Assembly (NCBI GenBank): GCA_038502395.1 | Contig: JARJIL010000007.1 | Span: forward strand, 13,881,821 to 13,945,820 | Length of the DNA: 64,000 nt | Reading direction: 5' to 3' | Source of the DNA: Dittrichia graveolens | Taxonomy: Eukaryota > Streptophyta > Magnoliopsida > Asterales > Asteraceae | Part shown: positions 33,242 through 45,248 of the stretch, in pieces | Position numbering within the stretch: position 1 is the stretch's first letter | Layout of the letters: every line of letters starts with the position of its first letter | Notes under the pieces: generated by a model | What the model was told of the DNA's origin: nothing | Databases searched by the model: none | The model's input: only the letters and a program-made list of their open reading frames with translations | Made by a program: the position numbers and the translations under genes

Positions 33242-36200
33242 TCACCAGGATCGTATCAGAGACTTGAAACTAGACTCGAATATCCTTTGACCTGTAGCTA
33301 ATATATGACGAGGGTCAAACTCCATTTTCCACTTGTAGATTTGGGGCCATTTTTCTCCATAGTGATCTATCCATTCTTGTTGTGTGGTGTAATGTGGCAA
33401 GTACTCTTTGACACCGATCTTTTGTTCTTTACATAAACTTAGAATACGACGATTCTCATCACTCAAATGCTCTAAAGTTGGCCCTTCTTCGTCATTTTGC
33501 AACGCAGATCTAAGTAAAGCCACCAAATAAAACACGTCCTCATTCGGTGTCACCACTGAAGTCTTCTCATTCCACCTATAAGAATTAACAAAGATTGACA
33601 ACTAACCTAATTAAACATTATAAATGATTAATGCATATAGAGTTTTAACTTATTGAAGGGACCCACGTTCAAGTATTCAACATCTCATCAAACATGTTAC
33701 ATGCATGGTCATTGGTCAAAGTACAAAGTCATGATTCCCATATGTCATGTAGATATGCATGAAGCTCACCATAATATTGTCTAACATCATATGGATAGCT
33801 AGATGGATGAAGATATATTATATCCTTACTTGTTTTTGTTCATGGGGTAGATGAGAATAGGCCCACTAGTCTTATTTCCCAAAATGCCCTTGAAGACTCC
33901 TTTGTCAAAGTCATCAATTCTTGATTTGGGGACAAATAGGTTTAGCCATGGGTGGGGTACATCCCATAACCCCTTGGACCGGAGCTTCAACTCGGCTTTG
34001 TGAACCCGGTCCAAAAATTCCACATATGGAATGTCAGTTGTAAAAACAGATGCTGGAATATAGTTTAGTTTCTTTAATAAAGCTTCCACTTCCTGCATAA
34101 AAGAATCAAATTTAATTAAATATTATTTTAAACAAAATAAACAAATAATTAATTAATAAACAAAAAAAGTAAACAAAGAAAGCTACTTAAACACTTCTTT
34201 TTATAACTTAAGTAGCGTACTTTAACAAAAACACACTGTATTATTAGCTGCTAATTATTTGGTGAGTGGATGTGGATGACATCCATATATTTAATTAATT
34301 AATTAATTATACAAACAATTCTTCATTTAAATATTACTTATGTTTCTCGTCAATATTCGTATCAAATCACGTAAGATCTCCTGTGGTTTCTTCTGCCAAG
34401 TTTGTTCTTTTTATAATATCAAGCATTTTATATTTTATATTCCTTACAATACACGTAATCATGACATGTATGACTGTCATAACAGACTGTCATTTTAGCT
34501 TTTCAGCCTAAAATATAGTCATGACTAAACAGCATGACCTAGTCATGATATGCATGATTAATCTCCACATTTTCATTTTCACAAACAAAAATTAAAAAAA
34601 AAAGAAGGGTTTGAGCCGTTGTAGCTTGTTGTGATGGTGACAAGCAAGCCGACAGCGAGGGAAGAACGAAAGCGGCCTAGTGGACAACGAGAGCATAATG
34701 CTCCACTACGATTGGTCTTAACGAAATATAGTGTAAGTTTCTATCAATTTCTAACATTTATTTATGTACTTTAATAATATTCCATACTCATTAATACAAA
34801 ATTTATAATTATTTGTACACAACACGATTTTATTACATATACACCACAAGTTAGACATTTTTACCCTTTTGTAATTATTATCTTTTAATTCCCAGCTATG
34901 CATGTAACGGCATAAATTTCCAAATAGCAATGTATGACTAAAGTGTGTCGTGTATAAATTCTCTCTTATTTTTATATGTCCGGACCGGATTTCTAGGTAT
35001 ATATTGTCGTACCTGATTGACGGTTTCGGGATCGGAATGATGGTGGTAATTCTTGGTGATTTCAAGGCAGTACAACACATTTCCACCAGCAGAAATAGAG
35101 GAGATTTTGATCGGGTTACTAGGGGAGAAAAAAGAGGATCTCCAGTTGTTGACTAGGCCTTCATCTACGATAACAAAACCCTCGACATAGTCAAACTTGT
35201 TGGAGCTTGGTTGACCATGGAGGGAGATGAGATACTCTTGATCATGGGTAAAACTCGAGAAGTTTGAATACAGTACTCGGATCCATCTCACCTGTTGTCA
35301 TAAGTTAACACACAGAAAGTACGTTAACTAAAGAAAAGAGAAGATTTAGAAACAAATTAAAAGATATACGTTTTTAATTAAGTTTTAATTAACGAAGGAA
35401 ATAAAAGGAATAAAGAGATTTCGAGGGTATGTGTTATACTTGTACAATTATACATAACCCTTCGATTATCCTTCCCGGTTGGATTGAATACTGGATTACA
35501 GATACAGATAAAGTTTAGGCTTATTTTACCTTCGGTTTATTTTTTATAAAGTTATAAGTTAAACAAGTCTTTGATGAAGATTTAAGTAGTCGGCATAAAT
35601 GAGCTGAAAAGCGGGAGATAGTGATGTTATGTCTGTCACCATGCATAATAAAATAATAAAATAAAAAAATAAAAAATAATAATAATTAATAATAATAATA
35701 AGAAACACATCAATAGCAAATTAGCAACGCCAGCAGTTTTGATTGGTTGAAAAAAATCAATTGCCATCGACCACTAAATCATTGGTTTATTTTTCTCAAA
35801 GTAATCGTTTTCGTGTCGACAATTTCACAATATTTTTCTGTTTTTGTTTTATAAAAACAAAACTTTATATCTGAAAAATATCTGACATGTATAAAATAAA
35901 GGTATGGATTATGACATCTTCATCCTATGATGTATGTTAAAGGGTTAACGAATTAATATGAAATGTACGTGTATGTGAGAAGGAGTACACCCAACAACAC
36001 CCATAAAATAATTTCATTTTTTAGTATGAACAAGTATATAAAAATCATGTTAATGGCTTCGTCTACTTATGAAATTGATTTTTCATATAAGAGAACGTAA
36101 ATAAACATTATATGATTCTTCTACTTATGAAATTGATTCGTCTAAAAAAATATATGTTTTACTAACTTGTAACGTATTGATTGAGATTTAATTAATTGTA

Positions 36201-38253
36201 ATTAATTGCAAACATTTATTTAATTATATGTTATAGTTTTTTTTTAATGTATGTAGTCATGTAAGGATTTAATTTATCTAGAAAAAAACACTAGGCAAAT
36301 AATATATTAATGGCTATATCAATCAAATCATAGAAAGAAAAATAAATAAAAAGTTTCAATATGCAAGTTGTTGTAATTAGTCTATAACAGCTTTTATTCA
36401 ATAATTGCATGCAGTTTGATCTATGTTTTAAGAGGTAATTAATTATTATTTTTTAAGTGATTAGTTTAATTATCAAAATATATTAAACTTCTCATATCTT
36501 TGTATATATTGAATTTTAAAAGTTTTTATTGTGTATATTAAAATTTTAATTTGATGTATTTTGATTACATAAAAAAATATATAAATTTAGTATATATAAT
36601 AGAAAGTTTAGTACACATAATAGAGACAAATTAAATGTTCGATACACATAATAGAAAATTTTAAAGTCCAATACATACAATAGAAAAATGTAACAAGTTG
36701 AATACATTATGATAACTTTTTTTTAATGTGTTAAGATGTAAACAAATTTCAAAAACTTACTATAAATGCTTTCATATAACAACTTTTTTAATTTTTGTCT
36801 CAACTTTTAAGAAACAAAGAAAAAAAAAAGATATATAGACAAAAATTGAAATAATGGGTTCATAATCACTAACATCACTATATTTGCTAGTCACTTTAGA
36901 CCGTTGATTTATTTTAAAATTAAATATAGATTTTTATTAGCAGTCTTATATATATTTATATATAAATAAAACGAAACTAGCAAGATGATAAATAATAAAA
37001 AGTAAAGCAAAAAATTAAATGTCATAATAAATTTATTTGATGTAACAAATATTTCAAAATAATAAATCTAAAAATTTGTGAAATTACCACAAAACCAGTT
37101 TCATATAGAAAAGAAAGAAAACTAGTGTTACATATTTTTTTATTAAGTTTTCTTATTTATCCTCCTACTCACTAGATGATTATATGTAGAATACGTTAAT
37201 TCTTTTTCTTTAGTACCTCTTTTGATTTTGACACCTGTATTAATTTTATAAGTAAGAGGATAAGTATAAATACAAAGTAAGAGAATATATAAAATGTCTC
37301 TTACAAGAGTTACTAGATTTCATGTGTTATTGTTTAACGGATGGAAAATAATAAATAATAAAAATTTAAATTAAAAAAAACAAAATTTATACCCTTTGAG
37401 GGGAAGGTTCCAATGCGATTCTAGCCCTTGTAATGATACCAAATTGTCCAAGCCCTCCCATAACCGCATGAAACAACTCCGAGTTCTGATCCTCTGCGCA
37501 CGTCACCACCTCCCCTTTTCCTGCACTTGCAGAATTTACAGAACTCCCATTTCAATTTTCAAATTAAATAAATAAAAATTCATGAAATTGTTGAATTTTC
37601 AATTATTATTTAATTATTTTTATTTTTTATTATAATTAAAGATGAAGATGAAGAAATGCATGAACGAGGACGACGGTACCTGTGACGACATCGACCTCAT
37701 GAACGTTGCTAATCTGAGGGCCATGGTTGAAAGCTTGCCCACTAATTCCTGCATTAGAGATTGTACCTCCAACTGAAAGGTACAAGTAATCAGTCCATGA
37801 TTTTGGTGCCAGTCCATACTTTAAAGTAGACATGAGCACATCTATCCAAAGCTCACCGCCCCAAACGTCAACATACATCGACTCCTCGGAAACCACCGTC
37901 GCCGGAGGTGTTCCTCTCGATCCGCTCATTTGAATCACCACGCCATTGGCTGCCTGAGACTGACCGTTGATTGAATGCCCGTGGCCTCTTGCTGATACTC
38001 TGAATCCTGGAGTTGATTCGTAAGCCAGTTTTACAAGCTTCGCGACGTCGGCGGTGGAGGACGGGTGGAGTACCGCTAACGGTGCGACGGTGATTGTTTT
38101 ACCGAAGTCGAGTGACGCTGATTGGACGTCGGTCTCGTTGAAGCTTAATTGGCTTTCTGTTCCGACGAGGAGGAGGTCGGTGGGGTCCAGTGTTGATCCG
38201 ACGGTCAAGATTAAACGGCAGATGGCGGAGAGAAGTAGGAGCGCGGGTGACAT
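33242..38253 (-). CDS. CKX: Cytokinin oxidase/dehydrogenase
   Basis: A flavoenzyme that cleaves the isoprenoid side chain of cytokinins and so lowers active hormone. Exons, minus strand: 38253-37680, 37520-37393, 35291-35013, 34092-33830, 33575-33242. GT-AG introns and fitting phases give 525 aa, normal for the family. Residues 1-20 form a hydrophobic signal peptide (MSPALLLLSAICRLILTVGS), so a secretory or apoplastic enzyme is likely. The FAD domain has FRVSARGHGHSINGQ, where His93 of GHS is the expected covalent flavin site, followed by WTDYLYLSVGGTISNAGISG and NVHEVDVVTG. Exon 2 gives MGGLGQFGIITRARIAL, exon 3 VRWIRVLYSNFSSFTHDQEY, and exon 5 the conserved YLPHYTTQQEWIDHYGEKW. Intron 2 is long (2.1 kb, AT-rich) and intron 3 (0.9 kb) contains a MITE-like scrap. 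The isoform number was not assigned. Confidence 0.95.
34660..34735. repeat. MITE-like scrap in CKX intron 3
   Basis: The phrase gcataatgctccactacgat followed by tggtcttaa, read on the minus strand as ttaagaccaatcgtagtgga, resembles the start of the segment at 54610 (gaccatccgtagtgggag). Ends of this kind with a TTA-like flank are typical of small Harbinger-type MITEs. Low certainty; only one end is visible. Confidence 0.25.
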
Positions 38254-38324
38254 GATTACCGGTGGCGGAGGAGATGGCCGGTGGGTTTAGGTGGATTTGC
38301 GGCGGGGAATGTAGAGATTCGGGG

Positions 38325-38333
38325 TTATATATA
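38325..38333 (-). promoter_or_regulatory. TATA box of the cytokinin oxidase gene
   Basis: On the minus strand ctatatataac lies about 70 bp before the start codon at 38253, a suitable spacing for a short leader. It is the best TATA match upstream. Confidence 0.6.
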
Positions 38334-38491
38334 GTTGCTAAATATAGAAGGTTAAGAAATTAATATTTTCTTTTTTTTTTTAAATTTATTCTTCTAAAAC
38401 ACCTGTTAACGCATAACGGTGTGTGCGGTAATCAAGTTATGTCCAGGTTATGAGATGCAAGTTCTCTATTTATAGGACAGACGTTAGAAGT

Positions 38492-38497
38492 CACGTG
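38492..38497. promoter_or_regulatory. G-box (CACGTG) upstream of the cytokinin oxidase gene
   Basis: A palindromic CACGTG, the core site for bHLH and bZIP factors, lies about 160 bp upstream of the TATA box, within gtcacgtggga. A single match in AT-rich DNA is suggestive, not proof of function. Confidence 0.35.
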
Positions 38498-39217
38498 GGA
38501 ATATATGTGTGGCACATGCCAAATCATGACTTTTTTTTTTCTTCTACATATTATTTATATATTTATTTATGTATATAATAATATTAATTTATGAAAAATT
38601 CTGTTAATTTCTACAAAATATGTTTACTTAATTCTATTGCTCATTAAATTGTGACATGTGTAAACTATTTTTTTTCTTGATATCTTTTTTAACCCGTATT
38701 ATTTAATGAGTACAACTGTAGAAGGATATAGAATCTTAATTAATTTATATTGTTTGAGAAAATAAAATCTGGAAAAGATAATAATACAAACCCTTCACAT
38801 ACTAGGCTCGTTAATATTCCATAAACTCAAGTATAGAACTCACCCTAAAAACTAGCTTGTAAGGAGATGAGACACCTAAACTTATAAGTTACCAACTTAG
38901 GGTGTGTTTGGCGAAAGAGGCTGGGGCTGGAGCTGGGGCTGAGGTTGATTAATTAATAATTCTAAGCACAAGCCATAAGCTACTTGAAAATGTTTTTATT
39001 TTTGGGGCTTATGTTCTTAATAATTCCATCAAGATTGTAACACTCGAACAGAAGGCTTAAGATTATGAAAACTAGAATCTCAAGCTCCTATAATCACCCA
39101 TAAGTCCATTGCGAATACACACTTATTTTACTTTTGATCAATGTGAGATGATAACAGCCGACTTCAACAAGTTCTTGCATGAACATCGATAATAAGATTA
39201 TAGAAGTGCACTTTTGA

Positions 39218-39220
<3 letters not shown>

Positions 39221-39267
<47 letters not shown>
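39221..39267. repeat. (ATT)n microsatellite
   Basis: About 15 ATT units form the left border of the 1.4 kb inverted-repeat element; ATT units also border its right end at 40692-40704. Confidence 0.95.
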
Positions 39268-40691
39268 GAGAAATGTTCAATATAGTCCTAATTTAATTTA
39301 TAGTCCCGAGGGACAATTTATAGCCATTAGATTTTAAAATTTAATGCTCCAGATTTAATCTTAAATTATAATCAAAATTGATATATTTGTATAAAAGAGG
39401 GCATTTATGACTTTTTAACTATTGGTCCCCACTTTCTCTCTCCTCTAATTTATTTAAAATTAGTTATCTCACAAAACGTTAATCGTTAGACGAAACGAAT
39501 TATACTGTTGCGATCCTTGTGTTTCCCTCTTTTATTAGAGAGGTCACTTGATATACTTTCGACAAATTTTTTTTTCTCATTTTGTTAGATTGGACTTAAA
39601 TTTTAGTAAAGTATAATCACATGTGATTCATAGAGGTATGATCAATATAATCTTTATAAAATTATAGTTTGGTGTTTGATAATCCGGCAAAGTTCTATGG
39701 TTTAGTAACAAAAAATCAACAATTGAAAGTGATTCTAAGTTATTAGTTGTTTCATAACACATGTGATTATCTATCTCTTATACATGCACATAATTACATG
39801 TGATTAGATTAAATGTAGTATTTTTATGTCACATATTTGATAGAATCAATCACATGTGATTGCGTATTCAACACATGTGATTTTGTACAGAATCACATGT
39901 GATTGAATACCAAAAACATAAGATTTGGGATTTAATCACATATGATTGCATATTTAATCACATGTGATTTTGTACAAATTCAAATGTGATTGAATACCAA
40001 AAAACATGAGATTTGGTATGCAATCATATATGATTGCAAAAGGGATTGTTCAAACGAGAACCATTCTTATTACGAGAACTAATATAAAAGACATCGAATT
40101 CGAAGGAGAACACATCTAGACATTTGATAGAGGGGATAAGATCGATGTTGCTAGTACACAATATATGCATTCATGGGTAGATAATGCAATTGGATTGGGT
40201 GAAATTGAATATGTACATAATGTATAAACGGTTTTAAGCAAATGTTGATTTTTTTAAGCAAACATTCAAAATTAATAAACGTTAAATGATATACAATTTA
40301 ATAAGATAAAAAAATTAATAAAACAACACATGTAATATTGTTATAAATCACATGTGATTATACATTAATAAAATTTAAGTCCAACCTAAAAAAATAAAAA
40401 GTTTGTCAAAAGTATATCAAGTGATCTCTCTAATAAAAGAGGGGAACACGAGGATCGCAACGGTATAATTGGTTTCGTTTAACGATTAACGGTTTGTGAG
40501 ATAATTAATTTTAAATAAATTAGATAAAAAAGAAAGTGGAGACCAATATGCAAAAAGTCAAAATTATCCTTACTTATATCAATTTTAATTATTATTTACG
40601 ATTAAATATAAACCATTGATTTTGAAATCTAATGGCTAAAAATTGTTCCTCAGGATTATGATTTTAATAAGGACTATATTGAACAAAACCC
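39268..40691. mobile_element. 1.42 kb element with about 350-bp terminal inverted repeats
   Basis: The left arm (39268 to about 39626) starts with gttcaatatagtcctaattt and includes tagtcccgaggga, gcgatccttgtgtttccctc and attggacttaaattt. The right arm (about 40340-40691) is its inverted copy, ending tatattgaacaaaacc. ATT repeats flank both sides. The middle holds about ten copies of the palindrome aatcacatgtgatt or close variants, and a decayed family-1 MITE at about 40040-40205. No transposase frame. The ends match the 0.22 kb element at 1514-1735. Confidence 0.75.
40040..40205. mobile_element. Degenerate family-1 MITE nested in the 1.42 kb element
   Basis: ttgttcaaacgagaaccatt then cttattacgagaac is the family-1 left end, and cattcatgggtagataatgc with aattggattggg is the family-1 core. 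The right terminal repeat is absent. It lies between the long inverted repeats of the host element. Confidence 0.5.
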
Positions 40692-42163
40692 TATTATTAT
40701 TATTGTCAAAAATAAGAGTTTTCTTGAATTTAACGGCTGTTATTTCAATAAAAATAATTATCTAACAGTTTTTTAATCATTTTAATAATTATTATCTTAA
40801 TTAAAGCATAGCAACACATACTTTACATTATTTATATGGAAGTAACTATAATTACAGCATGTAAAGTTAAATTACCAAAAAACAATTTGAACAACTTTAA
40901 ATTATATTGGCGTATAAAAACAAAGTAAAGAAAAGTGTTGATAGATTTTTTTTGTACGGAAGAAAATTGATTTATTTATAAAAAAAAGTTAATTTGTAAA
41001 TAAGAGTGTTAGTATCTTATTTGTAAGAATTGATTTCTGTAACGATATTGTACTAAAAGTATATATAATAGTAATGCTAAATCAATACTCCTAAAAATAC
41101 CCTAAAATTAAAACTAAGATATTGTTACCATAATTTGTCTTCGATTCGTTTTATAATATTTTTATTACAAAAAATGTATTATTTTTAAATCTATTTTTTA
41201 TTTAAAAAAACTATTTTGAACATATTTAAAAAAATATGTAACTATGAAATTGATTTTAGATATTTTTATTTTTTTGATAATTTAGGTTTTATCTTTTACT
41301 TTATTAGGAATTAATTTTTTCATCTTATTTTGTAATGTTGATATAAAATATATCGAGTGAAAGCAACAAGATGTCTAATGCAACATCATCATTTTCTATT
41401 GATCGGGTATAATATTTATGATGATTTTAAGATTTTATTTATCTTCGTAACATTTACTTATTTATTAATAAAAGGTATTTAAATTATAGGTGTTTGTGTC
41501 CTGTAAAAAGCTTATGACAAGCCATGTATATGTCACGTTTATAATCTTATAGACAACCAAAACTTAGTAATCTAAAAAACACATGTTATAAATATAAAGA
41601 GTATTCTTAAATAATATATCCTTTATATTTTTATATTATTTCTTATCTATGTTAATCATTTATATACACTTTCTTATACTTGAAAAATTTTGTTGCAAAA
41701 AAACTTATTTTATTATTATAAAAATGTTTGTTACACAATTGTATTATCCAAAACTATAATTTTATTCGGAAGGTCAAGAAATCTAATTTAAAAGACGTTT
41801 TTTTAGTAATTGGAAGTGTTTAATTTATTCAATCCCTATATAAAAATACTTTTCAACAAGGTTAACATAATACTATTTTTATGAACTATAATATGCTTTG
41901 GGTCAAATGTGTTAAAATTCAACCTATCTTTCATTTATATATATTAAAGAGTTAATTATAAATGGTGCATCTTATTAAATTTCATTTTTAATTCTTTAAT
42001 TTTAAAAATTAAAAGTTCATTGTAGTTGTTATTTTATTTTACTTTAAGTCCTTTACCTTAACAGGCGTTATATTTTACTATTAAAAACCCTGTACATGAG
42101 GTTATTTTGGTCATTTTAATGCTCACCTTATTGCCAAACACTTTCTTATTTATGTTATACATA

Positions 42164-42877
42164 TCTTCTAATACAAATAAAAGACTAATGTACATAAAAT
42201 TTATTGGATGATCTTGACCATTATATTAATAAAATAAATATAATTACTCAATTTTGATCAAGAAAAGTCAACATTAGAATTTTAATATTTATGAAAGACA
42301 TATATGTAATTCCTCTAATAACTTTAATTCAATTTTGGCTTTTCTTGGTTAAAATTGAATTTAACCATTCATTTAATCAAAATTAAAATTCTAATGTTGA
42401 CTTTTCTTGATCAAAATTGAATTAAAGTTATTAGAGGAATTGCATGTCTTTCATAAATATTAAAATATCATATTTCTTCATCATAATTTACAAATATCAT
42501 ATTTATTCACCATAATTTACAAATATCAATTTATCCTTTATAAGATTTAAAAATATTATATTTAACCATATTCTTAATTTTATCAATTTAAAATGTTTTG
42601 TAATCATTTAAAATTCTTTTTAGTTATAACCAATAAAGACCTAAGCTTATTGTGCTAATATGTCTCTTCATATAACGATATCACATTTCAACCATCACGT
42701 CCACCTTCAACCTCACGTTAAGGCTTCCACATCTGGTTTGGTGTTGATGTCGTTTATCGTCATTTTTGGAAATTCTAATTTATTTCGTGTTTTATAATTA
42801 TTTGATATTGTTTATTAATGTTTAATATTTATCATTTTTAAAAGTCAACCCGTGTATCACATGAGCATCTAATCTAG
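42164..42877 (+). mobile_element. Non-autonomous Helitron, copy B
   Basis: Begins TCTTCTAATACAAATAAAAG after A and ends aatCTAG before T, the same termini as 27419-28023. The subterminal stem reads acccgtgtatcacatgag. It is 714 bp and carries an extra internal inverted repeat absent from copy A: attcctctaataactttaat (about 42311) against attaaagttattagaggaat (42420). The core with ccatcacgtccacc, tcaacctcacgtta and ctggtttgg-type words matches copy A. No coding region. Confidence 0.75.
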
Positions 42878-42889
42878 TTAATATATTAC

Positions 42890-43440
42890 AAGAAAATATC
42901 TCCCCCTAAAACACACTCTCCTTCCCAAGTCCTCACTCAAAACACACACACACACACACAAACACACTTTCTCTCCCTTTCAAAACACACTAGCGTTGCG
43001 CGATCCTTCAAAACAAGCCGTCGCTGCCGTAATCTATCAGGTAAGAACTGAACGATCATCTTGCCAGAATTGAACCACCATCACCACCAACTCACCAGAT
43101 CTGAACCACCATCACCACCACTCGCTCACCAAAATCTGAACAATCATCACTGCCATCTCATTGGAACTCCATGAGTCACAACGGATCTGAAACACCATCA
43201 CTACCGTCGCTCAACAGATCTAAATTCACCATCACTGCTGCTACCAATCTTGGAGTCACAACCACTACCGATCTTAGAGTCAAAACCACAATCACCCCCT
43301 TGAAGGCCACCGTTATCACCCTTATAGTCGGCAACACCTCTACAACCGCCACAATCACACATCAAAGCCCTACGTATGTTCGTCCAAACCCTCTTTTTAT
43401 GAGATTGAAGATTATGTTTTTTTAATTTTAAATCAATTTG
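42890..43440 (+). other. UTR-like C/A-rich stretch with (CA)n and CCATCACCAC repeats
   Basis: A (CA)n microsatellite (about 42945-42966) is followed by ctttctctccctttc and, at 43050-43200, repeats of the phrase gaaccaccatcaccacca. This looks like the leader of a plant gene or an element with a captured leader. An open frame (43171-43425, Thr-rich) covers part of it, but it follows the repeat and matches no family I know. Confidence 0.35.
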
Positions 43441-43459
43441 GGTATTCATTGGTATAGAT

Positions 43460-44440
43460 ACAATCCGACACTTATTGAAATCCGACACTTATTGAAATCC
43501 GAAGGTCGCATGAATGAATATATATACAATCCGACAGTCGCATGAATGTAAACTTAAGTCGCATGGAAGTAACCTTAGCATGCAAAAGTCGCATGAACAC
43601 CCAATCACCCCATCGGAAAGTCGCATGGAACTAACCTATGACATCCGACAATCGCATGGACCATCTGGAAGTCACATGGCTGTTCACCAAGAGTCGCACG
43701 ACTCATCCCTCCCCTGTCAGTTCATCCTTTTTGAAAAACCCAGAACTTGAAACTCCATTTTCAAAATCACAACCTTCTCAAAACTTAACCAAATCACTTC
43801 ATTTTTGTTTCAAAACATTTCTCCATTCACTTAAGCACTTTCTTCAAGATTTAAACACAACACAACAAGTATTAAAGCTCCTAGCTCAGATTCTTTACTA
43901 TTGTTCTTCATAAACCCAAACCCCAAAAACCCAGATCTTATCTAGCTCTAAAATCATCCAAACAGGGTAAAATTTATGCCTACAACATCATAGAGAGATA
44001 GAGAACATTACCTTATGATTCTCTTGACAATTCCTTAGATTTCCAGATGATTCTTGACTCCTTCTCCTTGCTTCTCTCGTGGGTTTTTGCACACACACAA
44101 CACACACTGTTTCTTTCTCTCAATGCAACAGTAACAACATTCTTGGAGGCTGCACCCTAATCCTCCTTTTATACTTGTTTCCCACAAGGCCTCTTGGGCC
44201 CAACCATGACACTAGTGTTAAGCCCATAAGGCTTAGTCTTACACACCACTATTTCATATCTCTTAATTAATTAGCCCAACCATGAGGTAGCCCAATTACT
44301 TGTTTATTTAGTAACCTAAATAACCCACCAAATCTAATAACAACTCAAATCCCATAATAAATAGCAACTCCAAAAATATATAAAACTCGCATATCCAATA
44401 AAATATTCATTTATTTCATATACGGAAACAGGGTATTACA
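43460..44440 (-). mobile_element. LTR fragment, minus orientation (TGTAATACCC end)
   Basis: On the minus strand the block starts TGTAATACCCTG (44440 inward), like the TGTAACACCC start of Ty3-type LTRs. At the position where related LTRs carry word repeats, it has about ten copies of gtcgcatg (43505-43705). The left limit is uncertain, and the 3' part of the LTR is missing. Confidence 0.5.
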
Positions 44441-45248
44441 ATGAGGTTCGGGTGGCCGGGGCACATGCATGCCTATGTAAAGTACGGGCGTGTTCGGCCC
44501 AATACGCCCATGTTCAGTTGGGCCCATGCTTTGGCCCTGGACCATGGGGCACAGGCGTGCCTCTAGGAAGCACGGGTGTGCTTCGCCCCTATGTAGTTTG
44601 TTAATTGCCAGATTTAATTATGTGTTTAATACCATAACTGTATACTTGTAGGACTTACTCTTTGACGTATAATCTGATTATATCTAGCATAGGTGTGATA
44701 CTAATTGCTAATCTGAGTTTCCTAAACTCTGATTCATATTTGTGATATGTGTGATGCATTGCAATGTATATTATTGATCTGCGGATCAATGTTAGGGTAG
44801 CATACTGCTTTGTGCAGTAGGAGCTACAAGCAGCATTTAGCCTTATGGGCAATGCTAAGATGGTGAAGTACTGTATCCATAAGAACTGTTGTGACATTCG
44901 TATATGATTATAAACATGCTTATATGATTTACAGTTTATCTTCCTTACTAAGCTCTTCTAGCTTATCAGATACTGTTTACTGTTTTTGCAGGCCGTGATA
45001 GCACCAAGGGCAAGGCCCCAGTTTGACGGTTGTTTGTTTACTGTTTTAAAACACTATTTTGTAACAATAACGCTCATTTGTGTACTAGAAATCGTTTTTG
45101 ATAGTAAATATGTCGACGTTTCTTTTTATACGAACCTGAGGGTTCAAACATTTTTTATTTGCTTCCGCTAGCTTGTTAATATCCGTTTTGGTTCAAATGA
45201 CTTTTGTTTAAGTTTTCACTCGTATTTTGAAAATGAAGGCGTTAGAAG
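44441..45248 (+). mobile_element. LTR 3' fragment, plus orientation
   Basis: Homologous, in opposite orientation, to the solo LTR at 12750-14309: shared in order are ctttgtgcagtag, gctaagatggtg, agtactgtatccataag, tatgatttacagttta, actaagctcttctagctta, aaggcaaggcccc and tttctttttatac. It starts inside a GC-rich word patch (44445-44590) and ends at about 45248 (aaggcgttaga), where the LTR end is expected. The start of the LTR is missing and it abuts the opposed fragment at 44440. Confidence 0.6.

Noticed and set aside
34751..35156. Extra frames on both strands over cytokinin oxidase exon 3
   Set aside because: They overlap the real exon in other frames; exon 3 with GT-AG borders explains the coding signal.
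43171..43425. Thr-rich open frame of 84 codons
   Set aside because: It follows a CCATCACCAC-type repeat, no family was recognised, and its codon content tracks the repeat; kept only as a UTR-like stretch.
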